64,000 nt of DNA from Gordionus sp. m RMFG-2023 (GCF_954871325.1 NC_088777.1:34325366-34389365), one strand, 5' to 3'. Counted from the stretch's first letter, positions 21,265 through 34,400 are shown. Made by a program: numbers and translations. The notes: generated by a model from the letters alone, not told the origin.

Positions 21265-22737
21265 ATGAATTATCGCGAATGCATTGCAGAAATGCTTTAC
21301 CGCGAATGCATTATAGCGAATGACGTATCGCGAATTTATGCGTAATTAACACGAATGCATAATCGCTAAGCATTAACTTATATGAATTACATCAAGTGCA
21401 TATCGCGATGAAGTTTGATGAAAATTACAATTTTATATTTATCGGCCTTTAGGCAGACTTAGTTAAAGTCGGGCTTGGGTCTAAAATGTTTGAAAATAGG
21501 GCTAAGGCTTTGGATTAAAAAAGATTCTAAGCAATAAAATAGATTTCTCTAGGATTAGGGTAAAGAAATTATATTTTTTATTAATTGATTGTTTAAATAT
21601 ACATTTAGTTATATTTTCAATTAAATTTGGGGGACAGGCTCAGGCCTAAAATTTAAAATAATGGTCTGGCTCGGGCCTAAAAATAAATATTGGATGGTGC
21701 TTTGGCTGAAATAAATTAAATTTGCAAGACACTAAGAAAAGTCTTATTTAAAACATTGAGCCAAACAGATAATTAGTCCTCGGAAAAAATTTATATTTTA
21801 ACAAAACATGCTTTAATTAGTGAGGGATTTAGTATTGACTTGATAAGCATATTTTAATATTAATTTGTATAAAGTTCTCTTATTGCTTAATCAAAAAGAC
21901 AAGGTCACAGCTTATCACAACAAGACATGAAACAATATTCAGCATCATAGGTAGATAGTCGAATTTATTAAGAGAAGATCTGATAATGATAAAGTTATGC
22001 GATTGGAAGAAAAATTGGAATGAAGTTTAATACCTGAATTCTCTAGGAAAAGATGGAATATTCGCCCAGTTCAACAAGCTTTAAAGACCTTAAAATATGG
22101 GTCAATATACCGAAAAATTATCAAATAATAGGCTACAACCTTTTGAATCTTACAAAATTGAAAGAAAAATTGGTAAAATCCTTCATTTCGCAAGAAATAA
22201 TCAAATTTGATTAATTGTTAGGTGCGATACAAGAAAAAAAGGATAGATTTATCACATTAATTATATTTATTATTTTAATAATTTTATGGATTTTTGCATC
22301 ATAAAAATAAATGAGGGTCCTAAGTAATTTTTTGTCAAATATTAGTATTTCAAATTTTCTAAAAAATGACTTAATCTAATTATTAAAAAAATTGAGAATA
22401 CTCTATTTTATATATTTTTTAATAAAATACGTAATTTCATAAATAGCAAGTGACGTGTTTTAGAGTTATAAAATTTAAAAACGCTACGTTAAATAAATAA
22501 GGTTCTCTTGTTTTCTGAAAAATGTCTGAACTTGCTAAATGAGTTACAATATAATTAGAGAGTCTAAAGATTTCCTTAGAGAAATAAAGATCCGGTGGAA
22601 AAATTTTATCAGCAAAAGGTAACAAATTTGTGGTTTCCACTATATTTAAAAAATAAAAACATATTAATGATGAACTCCTTATTAGAAAGTAAGTAGATAA
22701 GTAGCAAAGAATTTTAATACTTTATATTAATTATATC

Positions 22738-23060
22738 AACCGCGATAATGCATTCGCGATTTACATTCCCGATAATGCATTGGCAATAATGCATTCGCGA
22801 TATTGCATTCGCTATAATACATTCGCGATATTGCATTCACTATAATACATTCGCTGTAATGCATTCGTGATAATAATTTCGAGGTAATGCATTCGTGCTA
22901 ATACATTTGCTATGATGCATTCGCGATAATGCATTCGATGTAATACATTTGCTCTAATGTATTCGCGATACTGTTTCACTATGATGCATTCGCTATAATA
23001 TCTTTTCGCGGTAATCAACATTCGCGATAATGCATTTCGCGAAAAAAGTTTCGCGGTATT
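22738..23060. repeat. Right-hand subterminal array of the foldback element
   Basis: About 20 degenerate copies of GATAATGCATTCGC, inverted relative to the left array. Unit variants include TATAATACATTCGC and GTAATGCATTCGTG. An apparent reading frame over this array is a composition artefact. Confidence 0.85.
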
Positions 23061-23099
23061 GATGTGATACGAATAATTATAGGTCCTTTTTGGGGAGCA

Positions 23100-24207
23100 C
23101 AATTAGTCATTATATAATTTTTCTTTTTTTTTATATTAGTATTTCTAGAGTTAATAATTATTTTATAACTTTTTTAAATATTTTAATCAGATATTTTATA
23201 AATTTTATAAATATTTTAACATAATAAAAATTGTTCATAAAAGAAAAAAAATTAGAACCAAGAGTAATAAATTATAATTTAACTTAAATTTAGAATTCTC
23301 CAAATTAAATATAAAAAATTTAATCAATTAACTCAGTTCTTTCTTTCTTTATTTCTTCCCTTCCCTTTCTTTCATTTTTTTTCAAACAAACCCGCTTTTG
23401 TCATAAGAGCAAGCAAAAATAGCGGATGTCCCGGAACTTAGGTAATACAATTCCGCGAGGAGAGCTTTCAGTTCGTCCGTCAAGACTGAGCAATCAATTG
23501 ATTTATGACCGATAATATCGCGTTTTATGTCGAGTGATTTGTTAATATTGATTTGATTTGCCCATTTATTTTCTGTTCATTTTCGTATATAAAATAAAAT
23601 TTAGAAAATTATTAGGTTTTAAAATTATTTTTGAACTTAATTAGTATTTTTAAGTTAGATTTATTAAAATTCTTAATATTTTATAAATAATTCTCATATT
23701 CATCGAATTTTTTATACAAAGGAATGATGAAATAATGATTTTTTAGAAGAGAAAATTTGTCAATAGAAATCAAATAAATGATAAAACAATGTTTCTATTC
23801 ATTAAGTATTATAACCAAAAAATATAATAAAATAATATGGCATTTTATTTCATCCAAAATTTATATACTGCTAAAAAAATTATATGACTATCAATTTAAA
23901 AGCAGTAATGGGCCAAATTAATTAAAATAGGTTAATGTATCTATAAGGAACAATGATATCTATACCACTTCCCAGCCTATGAAGCAAAATACCCCCTTAA
24001 AATGATACCACCCCCCTTCTCAAAAATAAACAAATATTTATAAAATGTGTTCAGTCACCCTCCCCCCTCCTTTAATTACATACTTAAAAATAATTTTAAA
24101 AGGTAGTATTTATTATAATTTATAATAAAATATAACTATAAAATATAATCTTTCAATTTAAAGTTAATATAATATTTCAGCTAATATATTCCAAATAAAT
24201 TGATACA
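23100..24207. other. AT-rich intergenic sequence, nothing firm
   Basis: Contains a T/C-rich patch (23335-23400), C-rich runs near 23980-24070 and no supported gene. GGGCCAAATTAATTAAAATAGG near 23909 is loosely inverted to TATTTTGATTAATTATTGCCC near 25910 and may be the true left edge of the next element. Confidence 0.35.
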
Positions 24208-24336
24208 TTTAGGATATGTCCAAACGCAAAAAATCAATAAAGATTTAAGAATTTTATCCCTAACTGCCCAATGTACGGATGATGTTAAAATGCGTATATC
24301 TTTTATTATTTTTTGAGTTTGGACGTACCCTTAAAA
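24208..24336. mobile_element. Small TIR MITE, about 130 bp
   Basis: Left end TAGGATATGTCCAAACGCAA and the reverse of the right end TAAGGGTACGTCCAAACTCA pair over about 30 bp, then AAAAATCAATAAAGAT/AAAAATAATAAAAGAT continue the match. TA borders would fit Tc1/mariner/pogo, but this is not diagnostic. Confidence 0.6.
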
Positions 24337-24479
24337 TGGTATTTAAAAAATTTTTTTATTTTCATCGTGCTTTTGAAGTCGAGATCTAATCAGCTTGATT
24401 TTGCTAGTACTCTTTTTTATTATTATGAATGACATCAACTTTAGAAGATATATGGATTTATTTTTTAGAAAAAGTAACG

Positions 24480-25950
24480 AGGACAAATTTATTCGGGCAG
24501 TTTCTTATTAATAAATTGGCAGGAAAATAAATCAAAAAGGGTAGTACTTTAATTAAATGGGCAGTTTAAAAAACAATTGTTAGCTATTTTAAATTTTTGG
24601 GTAGTTAATATTCAATTTTCAAGTTTTTTTATTGATTCTGGCAGTATTTAAAATAGGTAATTTTAAAATAATTTGGCAGATATTTTAAATTTTTGGTCAG
24701 TTAATAAATAATTTACCAGTGTTTTATTTACTTGGGGAGTTTTAATTTTTCCCTAATACCAAAATAACATCAAGCCGAGATTATAGATGATATCAATAAA
24801 TCATAATAGCGCAAACCCAAATCATTTTTGCTAGAGCCTCTATATTAAAAAATAGGAATCAGCAGTTCCTGACTTTGTTAAATATTTTGAAATGGAAAGG
24901 CTAGATTCAAACAACACATGGTATGAAAGTTTTAACCCCTTTACACCTAGCACCAACAATGCACTAGAAGCAAGCAATAGTAATTAAAGATGAAAATACT
25001 CTTAGAGAACGTTTAACTCTTAGCCTATACCACTTCTCAAAAAGAGTTTATGACATATCCAACAATTACTTTCGAAATATTACATCAGGTTATAACTGGG
25101 CTAAATTTAAAATAATATCTATCAATTGACAGGGATGATTATATTGAGTACTATATTTCTGCTAATAAATTGCAAGTAATTAATCAGGATAAAATAAATT
25201 TTGTGAAAAATCTAGAATAAAGTTTTTTTAATCAATATAAGCATCAAGCATTTGGTTTGTAAGACTACTCAAACAAAGATGATTAGAACAAAGGAATTTG
25301 TAATTGTCACATATTTAATAAATTATTTGTGTGTAAGCACGTTGTTGGTTTGGCTATAATATTAAATACTGTAAACCTCCTCCAGCAGCCAAGATAACAT
25401 GTAGTTTTAATTATTATAAACATTTATTTATTATTTTCTACTTTTTAGATTTGCTCAAATGACACAATGTAAAACTGTGATATATTTATTAATTTACTAA
25501 TTATGTTAATTTTCATAAAATATTCTTGATACTTATAATAAGGCTCTTGTTATAAAATAACATGAAAGTTTTAACTAAATATTTAGATATAAAATTTATT
25601 TTCATTAACTGTATTCTATAAAATTTTTGATATTTTATTTAATTCACTAACTTTTTCATATTTGATATATTAATAATACTAAACATCTTTCAAATAAATA
25701 CTGTACAATATAATTATAATTTTAGTTACAATTCAACTTAATTTTTTTTAATGCAATATTATATAAATACTGCCGAAATTGTTTATTTTTTGATAAAAGA
25801 ATACTGCCCATTTTGATAAATTTTACTGCCCAAAAATTTAAAAATACTGCCCAAAAATTTAAAAATACTGCCCAAAAGATTAATTTGTTGATAATAAAAA
25901 TACTGCCTATTTTGATTAATTATTGCCCATAAAAATTATACCCAAAATTA
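24480..25950 (+). mobile_element. MULE (Mutator-like) relic with GGGCAGT subterminal arrays
   Basis: The left flank (24495-24750) has about ten GGGCAGT/GGCAG-like words; the right flank (25770-25935) has seven TACTGCCC words in opposite orientation, separated by AAAATTTAAAAA. The interior encodes the C-terminal part of a MULE transposase on the plus strand. Exact termini and target duplication could not be fixed. Several breaks; inactive. Confidence 0.7.
24870..25410 (+). pseudogene. MULE transposase C-terminal part with SWIM zinc finger
   Basis: Recognisable segments in different frames: NTWYESFNPFTPSTNNALEA (family WYEGxxxxxPSTNNALEATN), DENTLRERLTLS, and a SWIM finger CNCHIFNKLFVCKHVVGLAI (C-x-C...C-x-H) at about 25299-25365. 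The upstream DDE catalytic core is not visible, so at least the N-terminal half is gone. SWIM fingers are typical of MULE transposases, where they bind DNA. Confidence 0.75.
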
Positions 25951-26067
25951 ATTAAGATAATTCATAACTCATTCATTTATACAACCATGTTCATTCATAA
26001 GGCCGGATGTAATATACAGAAGTTTCTAAATTGCAATGATGTTAGGCAGTTAAAACCCATCATGGGG

Positions 26068-26281
26068 TAGTGTTGTTAAACGGCTCGATTCAAGCCGATT
26101 TAAAACGATTAACTCAATATTTTCGGCGGAAAAATATTGTCTAAACCTCGAGTTTCGCTAAGAAATATCCAAACTTTTGTGACATCTGTGAGAAAAATCA
26201 AGCAAGCATAATATTTCTCTGGATAAAATATTGAATTCGCCGTTTTTTAAAAGGTTCAAATTGAGCCGTTTAATAACACTA
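26068..26281. mobile_element. 0.2 kb hAT MITE, complete copy
   Basis: 214 bp from TAGTGTTGTTAAACGGCTCG to the reverse of TAGTGTTATTAAACGGCTCA, with internal palindromic TTAACTCAATATTTT/AAAATATTGAATTC. Flanks share ATGGGG. Same family as 43132-43346. Confidence 0.85.
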
Positions 26282-26329
26282 TATGGGGTATAATCAATTG
26301 GTTCAAAGTACTCCCCAAATTTTACTAAT

Positions 26330-26512
26330 CAATGTTTGATATCCTCCCCACTCCCCATTGTAGGGGCCATTGATAAAGGAGTTTTTAACATGTATCGTTT
26401 TAAACTCCAAAACTAACATTCAATGTCATCCCACCCCCACTGTAGGAGCTATTGATAAGGGAGTCCTTAACATGTATCGTTTTAAACTCCAAAACTAACA
26501 ACATTCAATGTC
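26330..26512. repeat. Two-copy tandem repeat, about 85-90-bp unit
   Basis: Both copies contain CCATTGTAGG/CCACTGTAGG, ATTGATAA-GGAGT, TTAACATGTATCGTTTTAAA and CTCCAAAACTAACA with few differences, so the duplication is fairly recent. No coding frame is conserved. Confidence 0.85.
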
Positions 26513-26519
26513 ATCTAGC

Positions 26520-28210
26520 ACATTGAAGATAAAATATTTCCCAAAAATTTGCAATGTTATGTTCCTATCTTTCAGTTATAAAAAAAATTTAAAATAATTT
26601 TACCTCATTAAAATAAAATATAATGTTTCATTGTAAATAACAACTGTTGTAGATATGCAGCGTTGACTATTAAATAGGATTCAAAAATGCATGCTCAATT
26701 AATAACTTTGCCTCAGAAGTTGTTTCTCTCCAGGTGATAGAGGATTGTTATTATGAAAGCTTTTTGGTGCTGAAAAAATGTTCTTTAAACTGCAAAACTC
26801 TTCACTGCGTCTTTGTGCGCCATTTTTAAGGCTATAATTGTCTTATTATCGAATATTAATTTCACGATTTTTTAAACCAAACAGCCTTTTTGGCTACTAT
26901 TTAACATCCAGATTCTAGGCTTAGATGGGTTGAATCAATATCTTAACAAAATTATTTAAAATCATTAATAATATCTGATGTTTCAATAAACATTACTTAT
27001 ATTTAAGTCCTGAGATTGACAAAAACAAACATGATAATTTCAAATTTGTAAGTTTTACTTCTACTCCAAATTCAATCAAATGACATTGAACTTGAGGTGC
27101 TTTAAGATGATAGAGATCGAATTAACATGTTAAAAAGTTTTCATAAAAAAGTGTTTTCAATGTATAACACTTTGTCTTCATCAGCACGTGTAGAATTAGC
27201 TTTAAAACTTTGCTAATATGTATAATAGAACAGCTTTAAATAACGATCTGTTTAAATAATAAGCCTTTACCTTTTTTAAATATAAGAAACAAATTGTAAA
27301 AATAAAATATTAATTATATTATACACCAATTTATATTTTATCACTTTATATGATTTTTAATCAAATCCTATTTTAATTTTTATCTTAATAATTGAAATAA
27401 AAAGGAATTGTAAATAATTATTCTATAAAAATGATTACATGTAATTTATAATTAATTAATTACCGCTTTTAGAAAATATTAGTAATTATAATTAAATACA
27501 AATTTTTTTAGGGGTTATATTTTGTGAGTGAATAAGCCCATCCCTACTATTTACACTAAGCAATAAAATTTAAAAATAAATATATATTACTGAAACGAGA
27601 TCTCTTTTGAACACTATTCTTTTGTCGTATTTCGGTATTTGGGCTACCAATACTTTTTTGCTTTTTTGTATTATTATGTATGTATAAAATGGATAGAAAT
27701 TAAAATGGTTATGTAAATAAAATTAATATTTATATATTTGTATATTTTCTACCTTGACCTGTGAAAATTTATAAATAGTATGAGTCATAAAGAGGGACCC
27801 AGAATATTTGCTAAATAGCTTACTATTGGGAAGGGCATGGAGTAGGAAAAATATTTTAAAAATATCAACTCTATAACATGTTCCAAAATTTTTCATATGT
27901 TCTGTAAAATATTATAGCATCATAAAATTCAGTGGCCCTTTTAATGGAGGGGGTAAGAAGCAACTGCTTCTTTGCAAGGGGGGAAGGGATATTTTTTTTA
28001 ATTTTTTTTAAAAATAAATGGAGTTACTTTATTTTTTTAGAAATTTCTACAAAATGTTCTCAAATTATATATACAAAAAAATGAAGAAAAAGAAGGGATG
28101 TAAAGCAAAATGGATTAAAATCCAAACTATATTCCAAATCCAATCTTCATGAAAAACATGGTTATGAAAAAAATTCAAAAAGAAATTGAAACTAACAAAT
28201 GCTTTTCAAT
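26520..28210. other. AT-rich sequence, nothing recognised
   Basis: No gene or element with defined ends. Notable only for a G-rich patch with a short hairpin (AAGAAGCAACTGCTTCTTTG) near 27957. Confidence 0.4.
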
Positions 28211-28789
28211 CAGGGTTGCCATGTCTCCCCCCATCAGCTGGAGACTCCCGCAATTATTTAATTTACACGCAGACATCTCTCTCCCGCTAAACTACCGCAA
28301 TTGGAAATCTCCCGCAAAAATCTACCGCAATTTATTAATTTCTCCCGTAATTTTTTTTTAAAGTATTTTAACGTTTTTAATATATAAATAATAATTTTGA
28401 GAGACATTAATTGATTATTTTTATATTTTTAAAATAATTTTAAATATTTATTCGAAAAACATGTCTAGTTTGTAAATTTCTTTCTATCCTGGTTTATTTT
28501 TATCCAATAATAAATCAACATCATTTCATTCATATAAGTCAGTACAGGGGAGTATATCAACATTGATTGCAATACAAAAATATTCTCAAAAATAATAAAT
28601 AATACAGATGCAACTACATTTGCGGAAATGGTATACATCTATCATGTAGTTCAACATTAGCAGAGCTATATCATCCCAATGTGGGTCGAGTCTTTTTCTC
28701 ATGATATTTAACTACTCCTATATAAGTGCAAATCTTACTTGTGGCAGAACAAAAATGAGCAAGGTTATCACAAGTGTTTTAGTACCTGA

Positions 28790-30172
28790 ATCCTAGAGAT
28801 CAATTCTAGACGATTTGAAAGATAGGCATCATGTGCAATTCTAACAGATGCATCTAATAAGGGAAATATTAAAACATTTCCCTCGATCCTTCGCTATTTC
28901 AACAAGAATAAGAACATTCCAATAAAACTGTTAAAAAATTTTCCACGGATAGTGAAAAATCCAACGATGTAGCTAGCCACATAATGGTAAATATAGCTGA
29001 TTCAGGGTTATCAATGATTTGAATGTCAGCTTTCTGCGCTGTTAATGCCTCTGTAGATTTTGGCAAAAACCAAAGTTACCGAATTGAGGCAGAACAATAA
29101 TGAATTAATACCAATTGGCTGTATATGCCATATCATACTACATAATTCTTACAAGGCAATAAATGTACTATCTGTGGATGTCGAAATAATTGTGATGAAA
29201 TGTTTTAACGAATTTAGTCATCAACTAAAAGATTTAATGAATTAAAAGAGTTGGTGAAGTGGTTTGACTTGGAATGGTGTGAGTTGTTGCGATATATACC
29301 TATCAGGTGGTTGTCATTAATACCTGCCATCGATAGAATATTAAAATTTTACAAACCCTTAAAAAAATACTTCTTAAATAAAGATTTTAAAAGCTGTCCG
29401 AAAATTTTGAAAAATTTTTTCGAGTATGAAATGGCAGAAGCATATTTGGGATTCATTTCACATGTAGGAAATCTTCTTCATGCAGTTAATATTCAGTTGC
29501 AATCAGAATATTCTTTATAAAAAAAATTCATAAAAATCATGCTATAGCTCTGTTCATCTCTACAGTTAAAAATTGATAATAAATTTTATGGAGCTATTGC
29601 TAAAAATATTATATTAAAATGTTCAAATAATACTCTAATTAATACATTTTTAAATAAAGCAGATATTTTTATTATGACAATTTTAGAATATTTACAATCA
29701 AAATTTGATTTTAATAACTCTATTTACAAATGTATAACCTTGGAAGAGAAACCATCAATGGATGGTTTTTATGATTTAATAAATATATTAAAAATACCGA
29801 AAGACATTGATTTCTTGTTTGAGGAAATTGAATTCTCTCTATTTTTTATGATTCGCCAAAATACTTAAAGTTAGATAGTCTAAAAGCAGAGGAGAAATGG
29901 GTAGAATATTTTCGTAATAACGATAAATCCCCATGCTTGGAAAAAATATGCGAGTATTTATTTTCCTTACCTCATTCTAATGCCTCATCCGAGCGCATTT
30001 TAGCCTGATGAGGACTGCCGGGAAAAAGGAGAGAAATCGAATTGCTTTAACATTAGAGGCCGAGCTAATGGTTATACAAATGTATATGTCATGCCAGGAA
30101 TTTTATAAATATCTCAATAACGACGGTAAACATTTAGTTCTATTATTTAAATCTCAAATAAAATATAATTAA
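28790..30172 (+). pseudogene. hAT transposase (ZMYM/KIAA1586-like type), plus-strand arm and centre
   Basis: Segments in order: SILDDLKDRHH and a TDASNKGNI-like block; SNDVASHIMVNIADSG; ELIPIGCICHIILHNSYKAI (the CxxH-type hAT block); WCELLRYIPIRWLSLIPAID, matching WNELLRHVSTRWLSLLP; then the C-terminal dimerisation domain LFSLPHSNASSERI. Frames shift several times and stops interrupt it; at ASSERI a one-base loss relative to copy 2 (ASSERIFRLM) breaks the frame. The encoded enzyme would be dead. Only the centre (29610-30180) is present once; the rest is repeated in the opposite arm. Confidence 0.85.
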
Positions 30173-30179
30173 GTTTTAG

Positions 30180-31385
30180 CAAAGGCGCCATAAAATTTAT
30201 TGTCAATTTTTAACTGTAAAGATGAACACATCTGCAGCATAATTTTGTGAATCTTTGTTAAGATTATTCTGATTGCAACTACACATTAACAGCATGTAGT
30301 AGATTTCCTACATGTGAAATCATTTCTAAATATACCTCTGCCATTCATTATTGAAAAAAATTTTCAAAATATTAGGACAGATTTTATAATATTAAATATT
30401 TATTTAAGAAATATATTTTTAAAGGTTTACAAAATTTTAAAATTCTATCGATGGCGGGTATTAGGAACATATCGTAACCAACATTGTGCTGACTCAATTC
30501 TGTAAATACACTCTGTTTTTACCAAATACACTGAGGCATTATCAGATATGAAAACTGACATGCAATTTATTGATAATCTCGAATCTGCTATATTTACCAT
30601 TATATGGTTAGCTATGTCTTTTGATTTTTCACTATTTGAGGGGAAAAAATTTAATAGTTTTATTGAAAAGACCTTAATTTAGATGAAATAGCGGAGCTTA
30701 TTAGATGCATCTGTTAGAATTGCATATGTATGCCCATTTTTCAAATAGTCAAGAATTGACCTCCTGGATTTAGGTCCTAAAACATTGATGATAGCCTTGC
30801 TCATTTTTGTTCTATAAGTATAGTTTTCATTACTATTAGAGTCGTTAAATATTATGGGGAAAAGATTCTACCAACATTGTGATGATAAGTATCTCTGTGA
30901 ATGTTGTACTACAAGATAAGTGATACAATTGCCGCAATTGTAGTTTCATCTGTATTATTTCTTATTTTAGGAGTACCTTAAACGTGATAATTAAGCCACA
31001 CACACGGTAGATTTCAAATTGCGGTCGTTTTGCGGGACATTCGCATAAAATATATTTTTAATTGTAAAATTAAAATCGTTTTTTTTTATTTTATCTTATT
31101 TATATTCTTTTATATTTAAAAATGATCGTTGGTTTTTTTATAAATTAATATATTTTAATAAATCAAGATGTTTTTTTTTAATTTGAAAAATAGTTACCAA
31201 CTTTGTATTTATATAAACTAAATAAAAAATAATAGGCGGATAATTAAGTCAATTCAAAATCCAGGCCGATGGCCCGCAAATAATTTTTTTTTAGCAATTA
31301 TTATATTTCTCCCGCAATTTTTATATTTCTCCCGCATAATACCAAATTTCTACCGCAATTTGAAAATTTTCACCTGGCAACCCTG
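30180..31385 (-). pseudogene. Inverted second copy of the hAT transposase middle part
   Basis: Read on the minus strand, this arm again gives PAIDRILKFCKP-like, SADNAS-like and RRSILDD-like stretches, the same parts as 28790-29610 on the plus strand but with independent changes. It ends in the element's right terminus. It is therefore an inverted duplication inside one transposon, not a neighbouring insertion. Confidence 0.75.
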
Positions 31386-31847
31386 TTTTTAATTATAGTT
31401 GATGGTACATAACATATGATATTTCGAGATCATAACAATAGCTTTGTTAGTAAAATATAGGGATGTGCCGATATTAAATATCGGATGGAATCGGCACCGA
31501 TATTTAACGTTTTCCAAAAATATCGGATCGGGCCGATACCTGTATAAACCCGATCCTATCCTTTTACTAAAAATGCAATTCTTAAAACTTTTGAGTATTG
31601 AAACTTTGAATTATTATTACATCATATTTATTATTTTTTTAATAAAAAAATTTTTTTCAAAATATTTTCAAAAAATAAATAAAAGAAAAATATTTTAAAA
31701 AATAATAAATTTTTCCGAGTTTCAGTGAGTTTCTATTTTACATTAATAATATTTTCTATTTTACATTAATAATATTTTCTATATAATTTTTTTTTAAACA
31801 ATGCAAATGTAATTTATTTTTTTAAATAGATGTTTTTTTATAAAAAT

Positions 31848-33663
31848 CAAAGACCTCTAGAGGTACCATTTACACGGCCCGGCCCGGCCCGGATTTAAAA
31901 ATTTAAGGCCCGGCCCGGATATTTTTTAAAAAATTTTTTACGGCCCGGCCCGGATTTAAAAATTTTAGGCCCGGCTTGGAATTTTTTAAAATTATATTCG
32001 ACCTGGTATATATAAAAATTCACCTATGAGGTATTTTACCATATTTTTCAGTGAGTATTATCGCTTATTATTTAAAAAATACATGTAAAAAGCTAATATT
32101 TTGAGAATATTATATTGAATTTATAAAAATTATAAAACTGTTATTTATAAAAATGGATATTTTGAGCATATACTATATTTTATATTGCATTTATAAAAAT
32201 AAAACTAATATTTAATTTATAAAAATGGAAAATATTTTGAGAATATAATATATTGTATTTAATTTACTATTTAATTTATAAAATAAAAATAAATCGCTAT
32301 TTAAAAAAATGCATGTATAATAAATAGTATTTTGAAAATATAATCTAATTGCACAATATTAATATAATTTATTTTATAATATAAATTTTTAACAAAAGAA
32401 GATAATTGTATTATATAATATTGTAAAAAAAAATAATGAAAAATGTTGGATTAAAAACTTTCATGACTCAAGGTAGATATAATAAATGCAATAAATATTT
32501 GACAGTTTGCAAAGTAAAAAACCAGCATGATTGACGAAACCCTATACTCAAGAAAGATATTAAAAATTCACAAATTATCATGAAGAAAGAGAAGCATATC
32601 TACCTTTTCAGGTTGAAAATTACTTCTTCTTTCTTCAAGAATTCTCCCAGTAGTGGAAAAATTCCACTCACAGCTTGCACTTGAAGTAGGAATTGCCAAT
32701 ACCCGTTTTGCCAATTTTGCTAAAATTGGAAATTCGCTTTGATGAGCCGCCCACCACTCTAACAAATTATCCACCTTAAATGTTTCATCTATTTTTTTAT
32801 TTATGTAATTATAATATTCATCATCGGGTATTGACATATTACCAGAATTACCATCGCCCCATTTGTCATAAAACGGTTCAGTTTGTTTAACAACAGTCGT
32901 AATTTGACTGGTCGATGGTATTTATTTACTTCCTGAGCCTCTTGTAATTTAATATAATCTTTTATATAGTTTTCCGTCATCTTGCGATCTGTCCCTGACA
33001 ACATACGTAATTGCTTGAATTTGGGACAGAGAAAAAGAGAAATAAGATGATACTTGTGTAAAACAAATTTTTCAATTAAAAAATGCTTTATATTAAGTAA
33101 AATCAATTTTATTTCTCCTTTTTCGCTTTGAAAGGTATTACAAACTTCAAGAAGTGATATTCCTTTATTTGATTGTTTTGGTAAAATATATTCTAAAAAT
33201 TTAGATATGAATTATAAAAAAATATATTAATAATATTTGAATATTGGGGCGTATTTAAGATATTTTTTTATTTGATTGTTTTGGTAAAATATGTTGTAAA
33301 AATTTAGATATGAATTATAAAAAAGTATATTAATACTTTGAATAAATTTGCAGGAAATTAATAATTAGATCGATCAGTGGGTGTTAGGTAGTGTTAACCA
33401 TCACCCAATATTATATTAATCATAACTATAATATAATCTTATAACCATTAACTCATAATGTAAAAATTTTTATAAAAAATATTAAGGCCCGGCCCGGGTT
33501 TAACAATCTTAGGCCCGGCCTGGCCCGGATATATTTTTAAAAAAAATTTCTAAGCCCGGCCCGGATATGTTTAAAAAAAAATTTTCTAGGCCCGGCCCGA
33601 GTATATTTAAAAAATTTAAAATACGGCCCGGGCCGGGTTTAGGGCCGGGCCTGCACGTCTCTG
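31848..33663. mobile_element. hAT transposon with GGCCCGG ends, nested in the MITE
   Basis: 1816 bp, flanked by perfect ATAAAAAT at 31840-31847 and 33664-33671. Ends CAAAGACCTCTAGAGG and (reverse) CAGAGACGTGCAGGCCCGGC, followed on both sides by CGGCCCGGCCCGG words separated by A/T runs. Internally deleted: only the end of a transposase remains (32568-33106). Confidence 0.9.
32568..33106 (-). pseudogene. hAT transposase C-terminal domain
   Basis: The minus-strand frame 32837-32568 reads LLEWWAAHQSEFPILAKLAK, RVLAIPTSSASCEWNFST and GRILEERRSNFQPEKVDML, the classic hAT dimerisation domain (PxSSAxxERxFS, TGRI...R..L.PE.V..L.FL). The frame above it (33106-32801) supplies FKQLRMLSGTDRKMTENYIK-type upstream sequence in another frame. 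The catalytic half is missing. Confidence 0.9.
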
Positions 33664-33780
33664 ATAAAAATAGAAAACACCTAAAGTTTTATTATTTTTA
33701 ATTTTTTAAAAAATAACACCAATTTTATTATTTATACTTTAAATAAATGAATTATTTTAAATATGGTTTCTGAATTATGG

Positions 33781-34400
33781 GAGTGGATCTATCGCTCGGC
33801 TGAAAATATCGCTCGGCTAGGAATTATCGCTCGGCTAACCACATAACAAATCATTTTATTACTAAATATCGCTCGGCTGAGAAATTTCGCTCGGCTAACC
33901 ACGTAATATATCATTTATTACTAAATATCGCCCGGCTGAAAAATGTTGCTCGGCTAACCGCATAATAAATCATTTATTAATAAATATCGCTCGGCTGAAA
34001 AATGTTGCTCGGCTAACCGCATAATAAATCCTTTATTACTAAATATCGCTCGGCTGAGAAATGTCTCTCGACTAATGACATAATAAATCATTTATTACTA
34101 ATTATCGCTCGGCTGAGAAATATCGCTCGGCTGAGAAATATCGCTCGGCTGAGAAATATAGCTCGGCTATAAATAATTCTTTATTTATATATTATATTTA
34201 CGATCATATTCTACGTGAGCTTTCATTTTCTTAATATTAATTGAGAATTACTAATTTTTATAAATAAAATAAGTGTTTGCACAGGTATAAAAAATTTTCT
34301 ATTAGATATTTTAGCTTCAATACTTTTATAAAATTAAATTTAATCAGCGTCAATATTATTAATTTTTACCAAATATATTAAAATAATGAATGCGTTTATT
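33781..34400. repeat. Left long terminal inverted repeat of the OTU-MULE
   Basis: 33785-34170 holds about a dozen ATCGCTCGGCT words, alternating with CTAACCACATAATAAATCAT TT spacers; 34170-34400 pairs in reverse with 40930-41222 (CTTTATTTATATATTATATT, TTGAGAATTACTAATTTTTA and further). Confidence 0.9.

Larger units (their letters stand above)
20960..23072. mobile_element. Foldback transposon with TTATCGCGAATGCA arrays at both ends
   Basis: 2.1 kb. The left end has ATGTCAATACCGCAAAAATT and the right end reads as CACATCAATACCGCGAAAC on the other strand. Both then run into arrays of 14-15-bp words built on CGCGAATGCATTA/TAGCGAATAA in opposite orientation. Flanks are ATAATTATA on both sides (20951-20959, 23073-23081), a 9-bp duplication, which would suit a MULE; in AT-rich DNA this is suggestive only. 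No transposase is recognised in the 1.4 kb core, so it is non-autonomous or decayed. Confidence 0.7.
28211..31385. mobile_element. Foldback hAT transposon with arms over 1 kb, copy 1
   Basis: Ends CAGGGTTGCCATGTCTCCCC and (reverse) CAGGGTTGCCAGGTGAAAAT, flanked by TTTTCAAT and TTTTTAAT (28203-28210, 31386-31393), an 8-bp hAT duplication with one mismatch. Subterminal TCTCCCGCAATTT words occur at both ends. The left part (28211 to about 29610) is matched in reverse by the right part (about 30180-31385), so the element is one long inverted repeat around a unique centre of about 570 bp. Both arms carry the same middle part of a hAT transposase. A second copy is 52065-54521, so this rearranged form has itself spread. 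Confidence 0.9.

Noticed and set aside
22812-23102. 96-codon minus-strand reading frame
   Set aside because: It lies over the subterminal repeat array; its repeated amino-acid pattern only reflects the GATAATGCATTCGC unit.
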